From: Sphaerochaetaceae bacterium
GTDB taxonomy: Bacteria; Spirochaetota; Spirochaetia; Sphaerochaetales; Sphaerochaetaceae
NCBI GenBank assembly: GCA_016302165.1
Contig: JAEDOD010000001.1
Location: 1-64,000, forward strand
Direction of reading: 5' to 3'
DNA length: 64,000 nt
The first letter of the stretch is position 1; every line of letters starts with the position of its first letter. The notes under the pieces were generated by a model that did not search any database, was not told the origin of the DNA, and saw nothing but the letters and a program-made list of their open reading frames with translations. A program made the translations under genes and the position numbers. Below, in pieces: positions 51,235 to 60,712 of the stretch.

Positions 51235-52339
51235 ATGTTCATTGAAAACAAAGCACAGTTCGAAGACATAAAGGAAGAAGCCTACAACGTATGGAGGCGT
51301 CTTTGAACAGGCGGGGACTGAAGATCAGATAAAGAAGATTGAAGAGGAGACAGGAGCTCCTGATTTCTGGAATAACCCTGAAAGTGCAGAAAAGACATTC
51401 CAGAAGCTTAACTCCCTTAAAGACAGCTACTATCCATGGAAGGAGATCATCGGCGAGATCGATGACCTTGGAGAATTGATAGAGCTCTATAAGAGCGAAG
51501 AGGATGAAGACCTGAGAATGGAGCTTCAGAATCAGATTACAGCTCTGGAGGAGAAGTTCAGGCCATTGAAGCTGAAGACTCTCCTGGACGGTAAGTTCGA
51601 CAGGAACAACCTTTATCTTTCAATACATTCGGGAGCAGGTGGAACTGAAGCCAGCGACTGGGCAAGCATGCTTATGAGAATGTATACCAGATGGACAGAG
51701 CGCCATGGCTTCAAGTGTGAAGTGCTGGATATGGAAGAGAACGAAGGTGGAATCAAGAGCGTTACCATGAAGGTAAGTGGCGACTATGCCTTCGGTTACC
51801 TGAAGGGTGAGGCCGGAGTGCACAGACTGGTAAGGATAAGCCCTTATGACGCTGCAAAGAGAAGACACACTTCCTTCGCTTCCGTCTATGCATCTGCAGA
51901 AGTTGATGACGATATCGAAATCGATATCAAGCCTGAAGACTACAGACTGGATACTTATAGGGCTGGTGGAGCCGGTGGACAGCATGTCAACAAGACAGAC
52001 AGCGCCGTCAGAATCACCCACTATGCCACAGGAATAGTGGTCCAGTGCCAGAACGAAAGAAGCCAGTATATGAATAAGGATGTAGCCTTCAAGATGCTCA
52101 GGGCCAAGCTCTATGAGTATTATCAGAAGGAGAAGGAGAAGGAAAAGGAGGCCAACGCCATTGCCAAGCAGGACATTTCCTGGGGCAGCCAGATCCGCTC
52201 CTACGTATTCCAGCCCTATACTCTTGTAAAAGACAACAGGACTAACTACAGCACAGGCAACATACAGGCTGTCATGGATGGTGAAATTGACGATTTTATC
52301 GAAAGCTATCTCCACTATGCCAAGGAACATAATCTGTAA
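51235..52339 (+). CDS. prfB: Peptide chain release factor 2 with programmed +1 frameshift
   Basis: Reading starts at ATG 51235 (AAGGAG at 51220-51225), runs 23 codons to an in-frame TGA (51304-51306), and continues after a +1 slip from base 51305: join 51235-51303 and 51305-52339, 367 aa, the usual RF2 size. The slip site is GGAGG-CGT-CTT-TGA. GGQ lies in RAGGAGGQHVNKTDS. RF2 ends translation at TGA and TAA, and low RF2 raises frameshifting, giving autoregulation. Odd: the anticodon-like tripeptide reads SPY (51839-51847) instead of SPF. Confidence 0.95.
51293..51306 (+). promoter_or_regulatory. prfB: prfB programmed +1 frameshift site
   Basis: GGAGG (51293-51297), 3-nt spacer CGT, slippery CTT (51301-51303), stop TGA (51304-51306): the same spacing as the E. 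coli AGGGGG-UAU-CUU-UGA site. The Shine-Dalgarno-like element pushes the ribosome forward while TGA waits for RF2. Confidence 0.93.
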
Positions 52340-53513
52340 GAGATTACTTTCAGGCATAATCATTATGATGCTGGCCGTCTTCTCTCTAAGGGCAGGGGGC
52401 TGGCGTTATGCTGTAGTAGGGGAGGATGAAGAATACTGCTCCCTTCTGGAAAGCGTCATTGATATGATCCCTTCCGTTACAGATGAGAATACTCTATCCC
52501 TCATTGCCCAAAGGGAGTATAGGGATAGAGTGGTCTCCTATGAAAAAAGCGTAGCTTCAGCATATAGCCAAGATAAAGCTTCCACCATTTCCACCATTGC
52601 CTTCCCCACTCTTGAGGAAATTTCTGAAGCTGAGAAGGAGAAGGTGCAGCTAAGCCTGGACTCCTACTATCCTTTCCTGGAAGAAGGTGGCGAGGATGCC
52701 AACAGATACCTATGTCAAATAAATGACCTGGATGCCCTCTTTTTTGTCAAAAGTGAAACGGAGGGCTCCCTAAGAAGCATTACCCTGTACCTTAATGGAG
52801 AAGTATTCAGAAAGGCCCTTTTCTCGTCAGACCTGAAATCCTTTGAGGAAGAGGAGCTGTTGACTCTTCTTTCATCTCTTCTCCTTGGGGACGGATACAG
52901 CACCTACAGGATAATAAGGAATCCAGATACCGCTTCCCTCCTTATTGATGGAGAGGCAGTATCATCCTCCTTTGTGGTTCTTGAGAAGGGAAGCCATACC
53001 TTCTCCCTTTCCTCCTACGGATATGGAAATGCAAAATACTCAATGGAGGTTGGAGATGAGAAGACCATTGAAGTGACGATGGAAAGGGAGGAGCCCCACT
53101 CTGTATATGTCTCGTCTCTTCCCTGGGATTCCAAGGTGTGGGTGGATGGCATTGAAAAGGAAGATAAGTTCATTCCTTCCATCTATTCTCCTTTTACCCT
53201 TACATTGGAATCTGATGGCTTCTCCACCCTTTCCTATGAAAGCGGTAAAAAAGACAGCGTTGTGAGAATTTCGCTTAAGCCAGAATGGACCAGTGACAGC
53301 TCCATTCTTGAAAAGAAGAAGAATTCCTTCTATTCCTCCATATTCACCACCCTTCTCTCCTTTGGAGGCATGGTGGCTGCGGAGGCTGTGGACAAAATAA
53401 ATGGGGGCACAACTGCAGCACTATCCCGTGTTGTCTTGAAAGGTGTGTCGATAGTATCATTGATTAATATGTTCAGGACAGCTGTAGACTACTACAGCTA
53501 CTCAGGATTTTAA
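52320..53513 (+). CDS. Secreted PEGA-domain protein
   Basis: About 397 aa; ATG 52320 lies inside the prfB end and gives MPRNIICKRLLSGIIIMMLA, a plausible signal peptide cut near LRAGG. No strong ribosome site, so the exact start is uncertain. Two PEGA-like beta repeats (ASLLIDGEAVSSSFVVLEKG; VYVSSLPWDSKVWVDGIEKE) are visible around residues 210-330. PEGA domains are extracytoplasmic beta units common in spirochaete envelope proteins. Ten bases before ftsY. Confidence 0.75.
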   Translation, partial: PRNIICKRLLSGIIIMMLAVFSLRAGGWRYAVVGEDEEYCSLLESVIDMIPSVTDENTLSLIAQREYRDRVVSYEKSVASAYSQDKASTISTIAFPTLEEISEAEKEKVQLSLDSYYPFLEEGGEDANRYLCQINDLDALFFVKSETEGSLRSITLYLNGEVFRKALFSSDLKSFEEEELLTLLSSLLLGDGYSTYRIIRNPDTASLLIDGEAVSSSFVVLEKGSHTFSLSSYGYGNAKYSMEVGDEKTIEVTMEREEPHSVYVSSLPWDSKVWVDGIEKEDKFIPSIYSPFTLTLESDGFSTLSYESGKKDSVVRISLKPEWTSDSSILEKKKNSFYSSIFTTLLSFGGMVAAEAVDKINGGTTAALSRVVLKGVSIVSLINMFRTAVDYYSYSGF

Positions 53514-53523
53514 GGAGCCATAT

Positions 53524-54402
53524 ATGGGACTTTTTTCCGCATTCAGTGCGAAGATCAAGAAACTGTTCTCTTCAAGAAAGATTGATGAAGCCTTCTTTGA
53601 AGAGCTTGAAGATACATTGATCGAAGGTGATCTGGGAGCAAAGCTTACAGATGAGATTATCGAGACCTTGAGAAAGGAAGCAAAGGCCAAGGGACTGAGT
53701 GAGGCTGCAGAGCTTCAGGCCCTAATGAAAGAGATCCTCTCATCCTATATTTCTCCCTACGACGTTTCCCTCAAGCCTGGTCTCAACGTATTCATGATCC
53801 TTGGGGTCAACGGGGTAGGTAAGACCACCACCATTGCCAAGATGTCAAAATGGTACACCAAAGAAGGCAAGAAGGTGCTTCTTGCAGCTGCAGACACCTT
53901 CCGTGCCGCAGCAGTGGACCAGCTTGATATTCACGCAGGAAGACTGGGCATGAGGATCGTCAAGCAGAATATGGGCTCTGACCCAGGAGCTGTGGTCTTC
54001 GATGCTGTAACTTCCGCCCTGGCCCAGGGGGACGATCTGGTCCTCTGCGATACTGCAGGCAGAATGCACAACAAGGAGAACCTGATGAGGGAGCTCCAGA
54101 AGATGGACAAAATCGTCAAGACAAGAGGGGTAAAGGAAGAGAACTACAGCAAGTTCCTTGTAATAGATGCCACTACAGGCCAGAATGGCCTTTCCCAGGC
54201 CATGCTCTTCAATCAGGCAGTGAAGCTGGATGGAGTAATCCTTACCAAGTATGATTCTGCAGCCAAGGGTGGAGCCCTGATCCAGATAGGAAAGACTCTG
54301 GGTCTTCCTGTGGTCTTCGTAGGCACAGGGGAGGGCTATGACGATATCCACCCCTTCGATAAAGAGGAATACCTTAACGCTCTCATTGGTCTGGAGGCCT
54401 GA
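53524..54402 (+). CDS. ftsY: Signal recognition particle receptor FtsY
   Basis: 292 aa, NG domains only, without the long acidic A domain of E. coli FtsY; membrane contact would use the N-terminal amphipathic helix (MGLFSAFSAKIKKLFSS). GTPase motifs: GVNGVGKTTT (94-103), AADTFRAAAVDQL, DTAGR, TKYDSAAKGGA. It receives SRP-ribosome complexes at the membrane. Confidence 0.96.
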   Translation: MGLFSAFSAKIKKLFSSRKIDEAFFEELEDTLIEGDLGAKLTDEIIETLRKEAKAKGLSEAAELQALMKEILSSYISPYDVSLKPGLNVFMILGVNGVGKTTTIAKMSKWYTKEGKKVLLAAADTFRAAAVDQLDIHAGRLGMRIVKQNMGSDPGAVVFDAVTSALAQGDDLVLCDTAGRMHNKENLMRELQKMDKIVKTRGVKEENYSKFLVIDATTGQNGLSQAMLFNQAVKLDGVILTKYDSAAKGGALIQIGKTLGLPVVFVGTGEGYDDIHPFDKEEYLNALIGLEA

Positions 54403-54404
54403 TA

Positions 54405-55307
54405 TTGACGAAAAAAGGTGCCTTGATCCTTATGCTTCTACTTTTTCCCTCCTTTCTTTTTGCAGAAGTGTGGGATTCCAATCCCATTGGCCAGAAGGTG
54501 GCGAAAAAGGAAGGACTGGAAAATGTAGGCTGGGAAAAAGTGGAGGAAGGCACAGTATCCACCCTCTATCTTGACGGTAAGCCAGTTTCCGTCAGGACTG
54601 AGTATGATTGGGGCTACGAGAAGGAAGAGGATGGAACACTCTTGAGGGTTATTCTCGACGAAGAGGGAAGACTGGAAAGGAAAATCCTTGAAAAAGATGG
54701 GAAGAAAGAGGAATACTCCTACTACTATTCATCCGGCATTCCTGTCTCATCCTCCCTTTCTGTGGACTCCACTGTAATTAAGGTCACAACCTACGACTTC
54801 TCCTCCGATGGCGTTCTTCTTGGATATGGGGACGGAGAAGACAGGACATACATCACCGGGGAGAGAATGGTTCTTTCCCGCTTTGGTGAACTGGAGACCA
54901 TAGAAAAGGATGGAAGCCTGGGAGAAAAGGAAATCCAGTGGCTCGAAGATGGCGGATACACGGAAAAGACCATTGAAGAGGAAAGGGAGATCCTCTCCAC
55001 CTATGACAGCAACGGTAGGCTTATAAAGAAGGAGACAGGAGAGGAAACATATGAATACACCTACTCTTCCTTGGGCCTATTGGAAAGGGAGACGCTTTAT
55101 TCTTCCGGCTCTTTAACAGTCACCACCTATGAAAATGGAAAAAGGACAGTGACTGAGGTCTTTACTTCCGATGGCCAAATAAAGGAAAGGAAGGAATATC
55201 TTGGCGACGGTACCTTCCTCCTTACCAGGTACATCGATGGAAAGGAAAGATACATCTTTCATCTAGACAAGGATGGAGAAAGGATTCTGGAGGCCAGAGG
55301 ATTATGA
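54405..55307 (+). CDS. Secreted protein of unknown function beside Lol-type exporter
   Basis: 300 aa, TTG start (GGAGG at 54392-54396, 8-nt spacing). Signal peptide MTKKGALILMLLLFPSFLFA. The mature part is a string of short charged beta-hairpin-like units (DEEGRLERKILEKDGKKEEY, GRLIKKETGEETYEYTYSS, LERETLYSSGSLTVTTYENG) resembling YD/YwqK-type strand repeats. No family assigned. The ATGA overlap with a FtsX/LolE-like permease suggests a periplasmic partner. Confidence 0.75.
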   Translation: MTKKGALILMLLLFPSFLFAEVWDSNPIGQKVAKKEGLENVGWEKVEEGTVSTLYLDGKPVSVRTEYDWGYEKEEDGTLLRVILDEEGRLERKILEKDGKKEEYSYYYSSGIPVSSSLSVDSTVIKVTTYDFSSDGVLLGYGDGEDRTYITGERMVLSRFGELETIEKDGSLGEKEIQWLEDGGYTEKTIEEEREILSTYDSNGRLIKKETGEETYEYTYSSLGLLERETLYSSGSLTVTTYENGKRTVTEVFTSDGQIKERKEYLGDGTFLLTRYIDGKERYIFHLDKDGERILEARGL

Positions 55308-56374
55308 TAGGCTTCGTTTCCTTCCGTTATGCGTTTTCCCGTTCCTCCGGGCAGAGAGGGAGGGCCATCAGGGCCATGATTACCATTGCCCTATCCCTGG
55401 TTGCTGTAACTGTAGTGATGTCTGTAATGGAATTTCTCCAGGAAGGAAGATTCAATGACATAAGGGATGTAAGAAGCTTCAGCGTCATTGTGGAGGGAAG
55501 ACATAAGGAAGAGATTCAGCAGCTTTTTCCTGACAGCACTGTATTTGAATATGGAGAAGGGGAGGCCTTGCACGAAAGCGGGGCCTATATGGTGAGATAT
55601 ATCGACAGTGACTACGATGGAGGACTCAACTACTTCTATGGAGACGCCTCCTCCCTTCTTATTCCATATACCCGGCTTTCCTCCCTTTCCAGCAAAGTGA
55701 CCCTTTCCATGCTCAGGAAGGGGAAGGTAGCCACAACAATGAAGAATGTGGAGTTCACTGTCAGCGGCATATATTGGACTAAGGTTGGCAAGGAGTTTGA
55801 TGACACTATGCTTTTTCTTCCCATTTTCTATGCTGACGAAACTGTCAACTTTGTTACAGCCCTGAAGGGAGTTGATTCCCAGTTGGCTCTGTCTCGCCTT
55901 GAGGAGATAGGCCTGGAGGGAGTGGAGTGGAAGGAAGCGGAATCAAGCCTGTATGCCGCCTTCCTGGTGGAGAAGACCATGATGTATGGAGTGCTGTCGC
56001 TCCTTTTTATCATAATCATGGTGTCAATGAAGCAGAGTGTGAGGATCTTCGTCTCTTCCAGAAGAAAGGAAAGCGCTGAACTGGAGATCCTGGGGCTGAG
56101 CGGGAAAAGAGTGCTTCTTGTGACAGAGTGGGCATTTCTGATGATCCTTATTCTGGGAATTCTGTTGGGAATAGCGCTAGGCATGGTTTCCCTTGTGGCA
56201 CTGGAAAAGCTTAGCCTTTCCTCTCCTTCCATTATGGATATGACTCTGTCCCTTCCTAAGGGAGGCCTCCTGTTCTTCTCTTCCTTCCTTATGGTCTTTA
56301 CAGTAATTTCTGTAATGTGGGAAAGCAGAAGAAAGGAAAGGGGAATGCTTTGGGAGGTTATAAATGGAAAATGA
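55304..56374 (+). CDS. LolC/E-FtsX-type ABC permease, first
   Basis: 356 aa. One N-terminal helix (MITIALSLVAVTVVMS), a large periplasmic domain (~40-215), then three helices (~220-345), the MacB/LolE topology. The intracellular EILGLSGKRVLLV coupling stretch is typical. Overlaps the ATPase gene by 11 bp. Would act with LolD to extract lipoproteins, or export another substrate. Confidence 0.85.
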   Translation: MIGFVSFRYAFSRSSGQRGRAIRAMITIALSLVAVTVVMSVMEFLQEGRFNDIRDVRSFSVIVEGRHKEEIQQLFPDSTVFEYGEGEALHESGAYMVRYIDSDYDGGLNYFYGDASSLLIPYTRLSSLSSKVTLSMLRKGKVATTMKNVEFTVSGIYWTKVGKEFDDTMLFLPIFYADETVNFVTALKGVDSQLALSRLEEIGLEGVEWKEAESSLYAAFLVEKTMMYGVLSLLFIIIMVSMKQSVRIFVSSRRKESAELEILGLSGKRVLLVTEWAFLMILILGILLGIALGMVSLVALEKLSLSSPSIMDMTLSLPKGGLLFFSSFLMVFTVISVMWESRRKERGMLWEVINGK

Positions 56375-57047
56375 GCTTCTGAAAATGGAAAATGTCTCCA
56401 AATCCTACCTGGAGGACGGTGGAGGAGACCTTCTTATTCTCCGTGACATCAACCTTACCCTTAAGAAGGGGGAGGTGGTTGCAATAACAGGAAAGAGCGG
56501 ATGCGGCAAGTCTACTCTTCTTTCTGTGGCTGCTCTGCTTTCCAGAAGGGACAACGGAAAAATCTACTACTCCGGATTGGATGTGGACCAGATTCCTCCT
56601 AAGGACCTTAGCGCCTTGAGAAACAGGAAAATGGGATTTGTCTTCCAGTCTTCCATGCTTCTTGAGGATTTTTCTGCCCTAGAGAATGTGGCCATGCCTC
56701 TTCTCATAAGAGGAGTGGGCAGAAAGGAGGCCTACAGTAAGGCGAAAGAGTATCTTGCCTTGGTGGATATCTTTGATAGAATGGACCATCGTCCCTCCCG
56801 TCTCAGCGGAGGAGAGAAGCAGCGCGTTGCCATAGCCAGGGCCTTGATCGGAGAAGCGGAAGTGGTATTTGCAGACGAGCCCACAGGTAATCTGGACGAA
56901 AAAAACGCAAGAATCATTGAGGAGCTTCTGATCTCCACTGTAAAGAAGGCAGGCCGTGGTCTCTTACTTGTTACACACAATCCTCTTTTCGCCTCAAAGG
57001 CAGATAGAACCTGTGTCCTGAGTGAAGGAGTGCTTCATGAAGAGTGA
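56364..57047 (+). CDS. lolD: LolD/MacB-type ABC transporter ATPase
   Basis: 227 aa. Walker A GKSGCGKST, Q-loop FVFQSSMLLEDFSALENV, signature LSGGEKQRVAIARAL, Walker B VVFADEPTGNLD, switch His VTHNP. The EPTGNLD and FQ....L....N pattern is the LolD/FtsE/MacB subfamily, which uses mechanical rather than transport cycles. Lies between two different permeases, suggesting a LolC-D-E-like heteromer. Confidence 0.9.
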   Translation: MENELLKMENVSKSYLEDGGGDLLILRDINLTLKKGEVVAITGKSGCGKSTLLSVAALLSRRDNGKIYYSGLDVDQIPPKDLSALRNRKMGFVFQSSMLLEDFSALENVAMPLLIRGVGRKEAYSKAKEYLALVDIFDRMDHRPSRLSGGEKQRVAIARALIGEAEVVFADEPTGNLDEKNARIIEELLISTVKKAGRGLLLVTHNPLFASKADRTCVLSEGVLHEE

Positions 57048-58182
57048 TGGGGAAAGGCTGTATATTGGTAGAAAGAGAGGAAGGGGAATGGGTGTCAAAT
57101 GGACCCTTTCCTCCCTTCTTCCTGCTCTATTGATATTCCTCATTACAGCGGTCCTGGTCTTTGCCATGGTCTTCATCTCCTCCATGACCACAGCCATAGA
57201 TAGGATGATCATCATGCTGGGGTCCTCCAGCATTGTGACTGAAGAGGAAGTTGACGTATCCTCCTGGAGCGGAGCCTCCATCAATAAGACAAGAGAAGGG
57301 GAAGGCGTGGTGTTTACAGAGGAAGGAAAAAGCATCATACGCCTTAAAGGTGTCAACGAGAGCTATCTTCAGGGGGAAAGGGAAGAGGCCCTGAAGATTG
57401 TGAGAAGTGGAGAGGAAGTGAAGAACGCAATAATTGTCTCCACCACTCTTGCCCGTAAGCTTAATCTGGAATTGGGCTCCTCCATGACTATGATGCTCTA
57501 TGAAAAGGAGAAGAACAGGACGAGGCCTATTCTGATGACAGTTACAGGTATATTCGACTCCGGATATGCCCAGCTGGATAGATATCTTGCGTATGTAGAC
57601 TTCTCTCTTCTTGATGGAGAAGAGGAGTGGGAGATTCTTCTTGACCAAAAGGATGACCTTGAAAAAAGATGCCAGGAGCTGGATGAGCTAGGCATTCCTT
57701 ACAAGACATATAGGGAGAAGTATTCTGCGCTATATCTGAACGTCAGACAGTCTGTTTCCATCCTCTATCTTATTCTTGCCTTTGTGGCCCTTCTCGCAGC
57801 CTTCTTCTCTACAGATATAGTCAGCGTATATCTTTCCCGCGACAGGCAGGATATTGCCGCCTTAAGGCTTCTGGGAATGGAAGAGAAGAGGATCAGAAGA
57901 ATATATTTGTCTCTATCCCTTTTTGCTGTTGCTGTCTCGGCTTTGGGAGGAACAGTCCTGGGCCTTCTTCTGGGGCTCCTTTCACCTTCTCTCATAAGAA
58001 TAGTAGCGTCCTCCAATCCAGGCCTTGTGGAATACTACATTTCATCCTTCTCTGTAACTGTGCCAACAATGGAGCTCCTACTGATGGTTCTTGCCATGGT
58101 AGTGCTTTCGGCCATTACTCTCTTCATCTCCCTTTCCACCAGCGGAAGAAAGGAGCTTATGGCTATAGTTTCAGATAGGTGA
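57037..58182 (+). CDS. LolC/E-FtsX-type ABC permease, second
   Basis: 381 aa from ATG 57037 (AAGGAG at 57025-57030, 6-nt spacing), overlapping lolD by 11 bp. Same topology as the first permease: helix near 27-50, periplasmic domain, then three helices (~245-370), with AALRLLGMEEKRIRRIY as coupling stretch. The pair differs strongly in the periplasmic part, as expected for a LolC/LolE pair. Confidence 0.85.
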   Translation: MKSDGERLYIGRKRGRGMGVKWTLSSLLPALLIFLITAVLVFAMVFISSMTTAIDRMIIMLGSSSIVTEEEVDVSSWSGASINKTREGEGVVFTEEGKSIIRLKGVNESYLQGEREEALKIVRSGEEVKNAIIVSTTLARKLNLELGSSMTMMLYEKEKNRTRPILMTVTGIFDSGYAQLDRYLAYVDFSLLDGEEEWEILLDQKDDLEKRCQELDELGIPYKTYREKYSALYLNVRQSVSILYLILAFVALLAAFFSTDIVSVYLSRDRQDIAALRLLGMEEKRIRRIYLSLSLFAVAVSALGGTVLGLLLGLLSPSLIRIVASSNPGLVEYYISSFSVTVPTMELLLMVLAMVVLSAITLFISLSTSGRKELMAIVSDR

Positions 58183-58225
58183 ATCCCCTCGAAACTTTTC
58201 CATAAGAGTGGTAACCTCTCTTTGT

Positions 58226-59149
58226 ATGAACTTAGAAGTGTTTTCTCTAGGCACCAGTGGCATGATGCCTCTTCCAGGAAGATTCCTTACCTCCGCCCTT
58301 GTCAGAAGGGACGGGGAGCTGTTTCTCTTTGATTGCGGTGAAGGCACCCAGGTCTCGCTGAAAATGCTGAATCTCAGATGGAAGAAGATCTCTGCCATAT
58401 TCATAAGCCATATGCATGCTGACCATGTAACAGGGCTTCCAGGGCTATTGATGCTGTCCAGCCAGGTGGATAGGGAGGATCCACTATATATCTATGGTCC
58501 TTCCAGGCTTGGTGACTACATCGATTCCTCCAGAAAGATTCTGGATATGTATATCAACTATGAGATCAAGTTCATTCCTGTGGAGCCGGGAGAGATATAT
58601 AGGGGAGAAGACTTCTCAATCAACTGTTTTCCTCTTGACCACACCAAGCCCTGCGTCGGCTACTCACTGGTGGAGGATTCAAGAAAAGGGGAGTTCTATC
58701 CTGAGAAGGCTCTGGCGTTAGGAGTGCCCAAGGGGCCTCTCTTTGGCCGCCTCCAGAGAGGTGAGACCATTGTTCTTCCTTCTGGCCTGGAAGTGAGAAG
58801 CGATATGGTCATGGGAGAAAAGAGAAGCGGAAGAAAATTCAGCTATGTCACCGACTCCCTCTATTTTCCTGAGATTGCTGACTATGTCCACGATTCTGAC
58901 ATCCTTTTCTGTGAAGGAATGTTTGAGGATGGACTGAGGGAAAGCGCTTGGGAGAAGAAGCATATGACAGCTTTGGAGGCTGCCATGATCGCCAGGGATA
59001 GCCATAGCGATATGCTTTGCCTTCAGCACTACTCTCCTCGCTACAGCGATAAGGAGCTGAAAACCCTTCTCAAGGAAGCCCAGAGCATATTCCCCAACAC
59101 TATTCTCACTAAAGACAGAATGAGTTTCGATATTCCTCTGAAAGATTAA
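58226..59149 (+). CDS. rnz: Ribonuclease Z
   Basis: 307 aa from ATG 58226; the GTG at 58208 would add six residues. Beta-lactamase-fold nuclease: HMHADHVTGLPG (HxHxDH zinc motif), GTSGMMPLPGRF at the N-terminus, FPLDHT, VTDS and CLQHYSPRY at the C-terminal zinc site. Cuts the 3' trailer of tRNA precursors, which here feed the CCA enzyme if CCA is not encoded. Confidence 0.94.
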   Translation: MNLEVFSLGTSGMMPLPGRFLTSALVRRDGELFLFDCGEGTQVSLKMLNLRWKKISAIFISHMHADHVTGLPGLLMLSSQVDREDPLYIYGPSRLGDYIDSSRKILDMYINYEIKFIPVEPGEIYRGEDFSINCFPLDHTKPCVGYSLVEDSRKGEFYPEKALALGVPKGPLFGRLQRGETIVLPSGLEVRSDMVMGEKRSGRKFSYVTDSLYFPEIADYVHDSDILFCEGMFEDGLRESAWEKKHMTALEAAMIARDSHSDMLCLQHYSPRYSDKELKTLLKEAQSIFPNTILTKDRMSFDIPLKD

Positions 59150-59311
59150 ATAAGCTCTTTTGCGCTATATGATTCAATGACCATGCTGCACGTTATTCCA
59201 GCAGTAGTCCCAGTGAAAGTACAACGGAGGTTTTGCCCGTATATTATTCCAGGTTTTATTCCTCTGATATTTCCTGGCGCCTTGAATCCATAGTGCTTTT
59301 CGGCATGGAAT

Positions 59312-59341
59312 AAAAAAGGCTGCCAGAAAAGTGACAGCCTT
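59312..59341 (-). terminator. Terminator of the PVEKIVE-repeat gene
   Basis: Minus strand: AAGGCTGTC (59341-59333) pairs with GGCAGCCTT (59324-59316), 9 bp with one T-G, loop of 8, followed by TTTTATT. Lies 20 bp past the stop. The 59150-59360 gap otherwise holds no gene I can support. Confidence 0.85.
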
Positions 59342-59360
59342 ACTTAATAGTGGATCAATT

Positions 59361-60689
59361 CTAATTTGATAGTTCCTTGATCACTGAGTCTGCGTTGTGC
59401 CGAGCTGTGACGACAACCATCTTTCCTTCCATGTCCTTAATGCTCTTCTGCACGTCCTTGGCTCTGGTGTAAGGAAGAATAGCGTAGACCAGGGATCCCA
59501 GTGTAAGGGCAGGAACTTCGAAGACTCTTGGTATTTCGCTTTCCTTATCCTTGCCGAAGGATGCGATGATGAGAGGATAACCTTCGCTTCTGGAAGCTGC
59601 AATCTCCTCCTCAATGGCTTCTCTTGTGGAGATGGCTTCCTCATCTTCAATGATGACTGTCTTTTCTCCAGGAACTTCCTTCTCGACAATCTTCTCTACA
59701 GGAACCTCAACCACCTTTTCTACAGGAACTTCCTTTTCGACAATCTTCTCTACCGGAACTTCCTTCAGGACTTCAACGATCTTTTCTACTTCAACAGGAA
59801 CTTCAACGATTTTCTCCACAGGAACTTCCTTGATGATTTCCTTGACCACAATGCTTTCTGCATCTTTCTCTGTTGGAGTCTCGATGACAGTTTCCTTGAT
59901 TACGTCTACAGGAACTTCCCTTTCAACGATCCTGTCTACAGGAACCTTCACAGGAAGAGGCTTATAGTCATGGCGGATGATGATATCTGCGTCGATTGGA
60001 GCCGGGACTTCCTTCTCCACTTCAACGATCTTCTCCACTTCCACTTCCTTGATGACAGGAACCTGGACTTCCTTGACCACTTCAACAGGAACTTCCTTTA
60101 TGACTTCTATAGGCTTCTCGACTATTCTGTCTACAGGAATTTCCTTGAAGACAGGAACCTGCACTTCCTTGACGACTTCGATAGGAACTTCCTTCACAGT
60201 CTCTCTCACCACTTCCACAGGTTTCTCGACTATTTTTTCTACAGGAACAGGAACTTCCCTGATGATCTCCTTTGGAACTTCCTTTACAACTTCCTTCACC
60301 ACTTCCACAGGAACTTCCTTGATGATTTCCTTTACAGCGTGGGCATAGGGAGCTCTGTCGAATTCACCAGGATCCACAGGGTTGGAATGGGATGGGTCAT
60401 CCATAGGCCTTGAGTAGAGGGGAGAGTCATAGGAGTTTGGGGATAGCTTGTCGATATTATCCTTGTAGTCATCTTCTCCACGTCTGGCAGATATAAGTGC
60501 AATCTCAATGAATACCAGGCCAATAAGGATTGGCAAAGCCTTGGTGAGGACGTTGTAGATCTGCTCCTGTGTAATGTCATAGGAAGGGACAATGAAGGAA
60601 ATGAATACTGCAATGAAGGCAGCAAGAATGATTATTGACAATATGATGCTGGTGAGAACCAGCTTCCATGTCTTTTTGGCTTTTGCCAT
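59361..60689 (-). CDS. Membrane protein with long KEVPVEKIVE-like repeat
   Basis: 442 aa from ATG 60689 (GGAGGG just upstream). Two N-terminal helices (~9-34 and ~52-72), then from about residue 118 to 350 a low-complexity array built on V-P-V-E-[KV]-[IV]-[VI]-[EK], broken once by a short non-repeat block (IDADIIIRHDYKPL). The last ~90 residues (EEEIAASRSEGYPLIIASFG, FEVPALTLGSLVYAILPYTR) form a globular domain. Alternating hydrophobic and charged residues with regular Pro point to an extended fibre-like spacer. Function unknown. Confidence 0.8.
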   Translation of the reverse strand: MAKAKKTWKLVLTSIILSIIILAAFIAVFISFIVPSYDITQEQIYNVLTKALPILIGLVFIEIALISARRGEDDYKDNIDKLSPNSYDSPLYSRPMDDPSHSNPVDPGEFDRAPYAHAVKEIIKEVPVEVVKEVVKEVPKEIIREVPVPVEKIVEKPVEVVRETVKEVPIEVVKEVQVPVFKEIPVDRIVEKPIEVIKEVPVEVVKEVQVPVIKEVEVEKIVEVEKEVPAPIDADIIIRHDYKPLPVKVPVDRIVEREVPVDVIKETVIETPTEKDAESIVVKEIIKEVPVEKIVEVPVEVEKIVEVLKEVPVEKIVEKEVPVEKVVEVPVEKIVEKEVPGEKTVIIEDEEAISTREAIEEEIAASRSEGYPLIIASFGKDKESEIPRVFEVPALTLGSLVYAILPYTRAKDVQKSIKDMEGKMVVVTARHNADSVIKELSN

Positions 60690-60712
60690 TTTACCCTCCA
60701 CAAGCGTATAGA

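Noticed and set aside
59397..60413. 338-codon ORF on the plus strand
   Set aside because: It is exactly antisense to the VPVEK repeat array; its Asn/Phe/Leu-rich translation is an artefact of low-complexity DNA, and the minus frame has a ribosome site, helices and a terminator.
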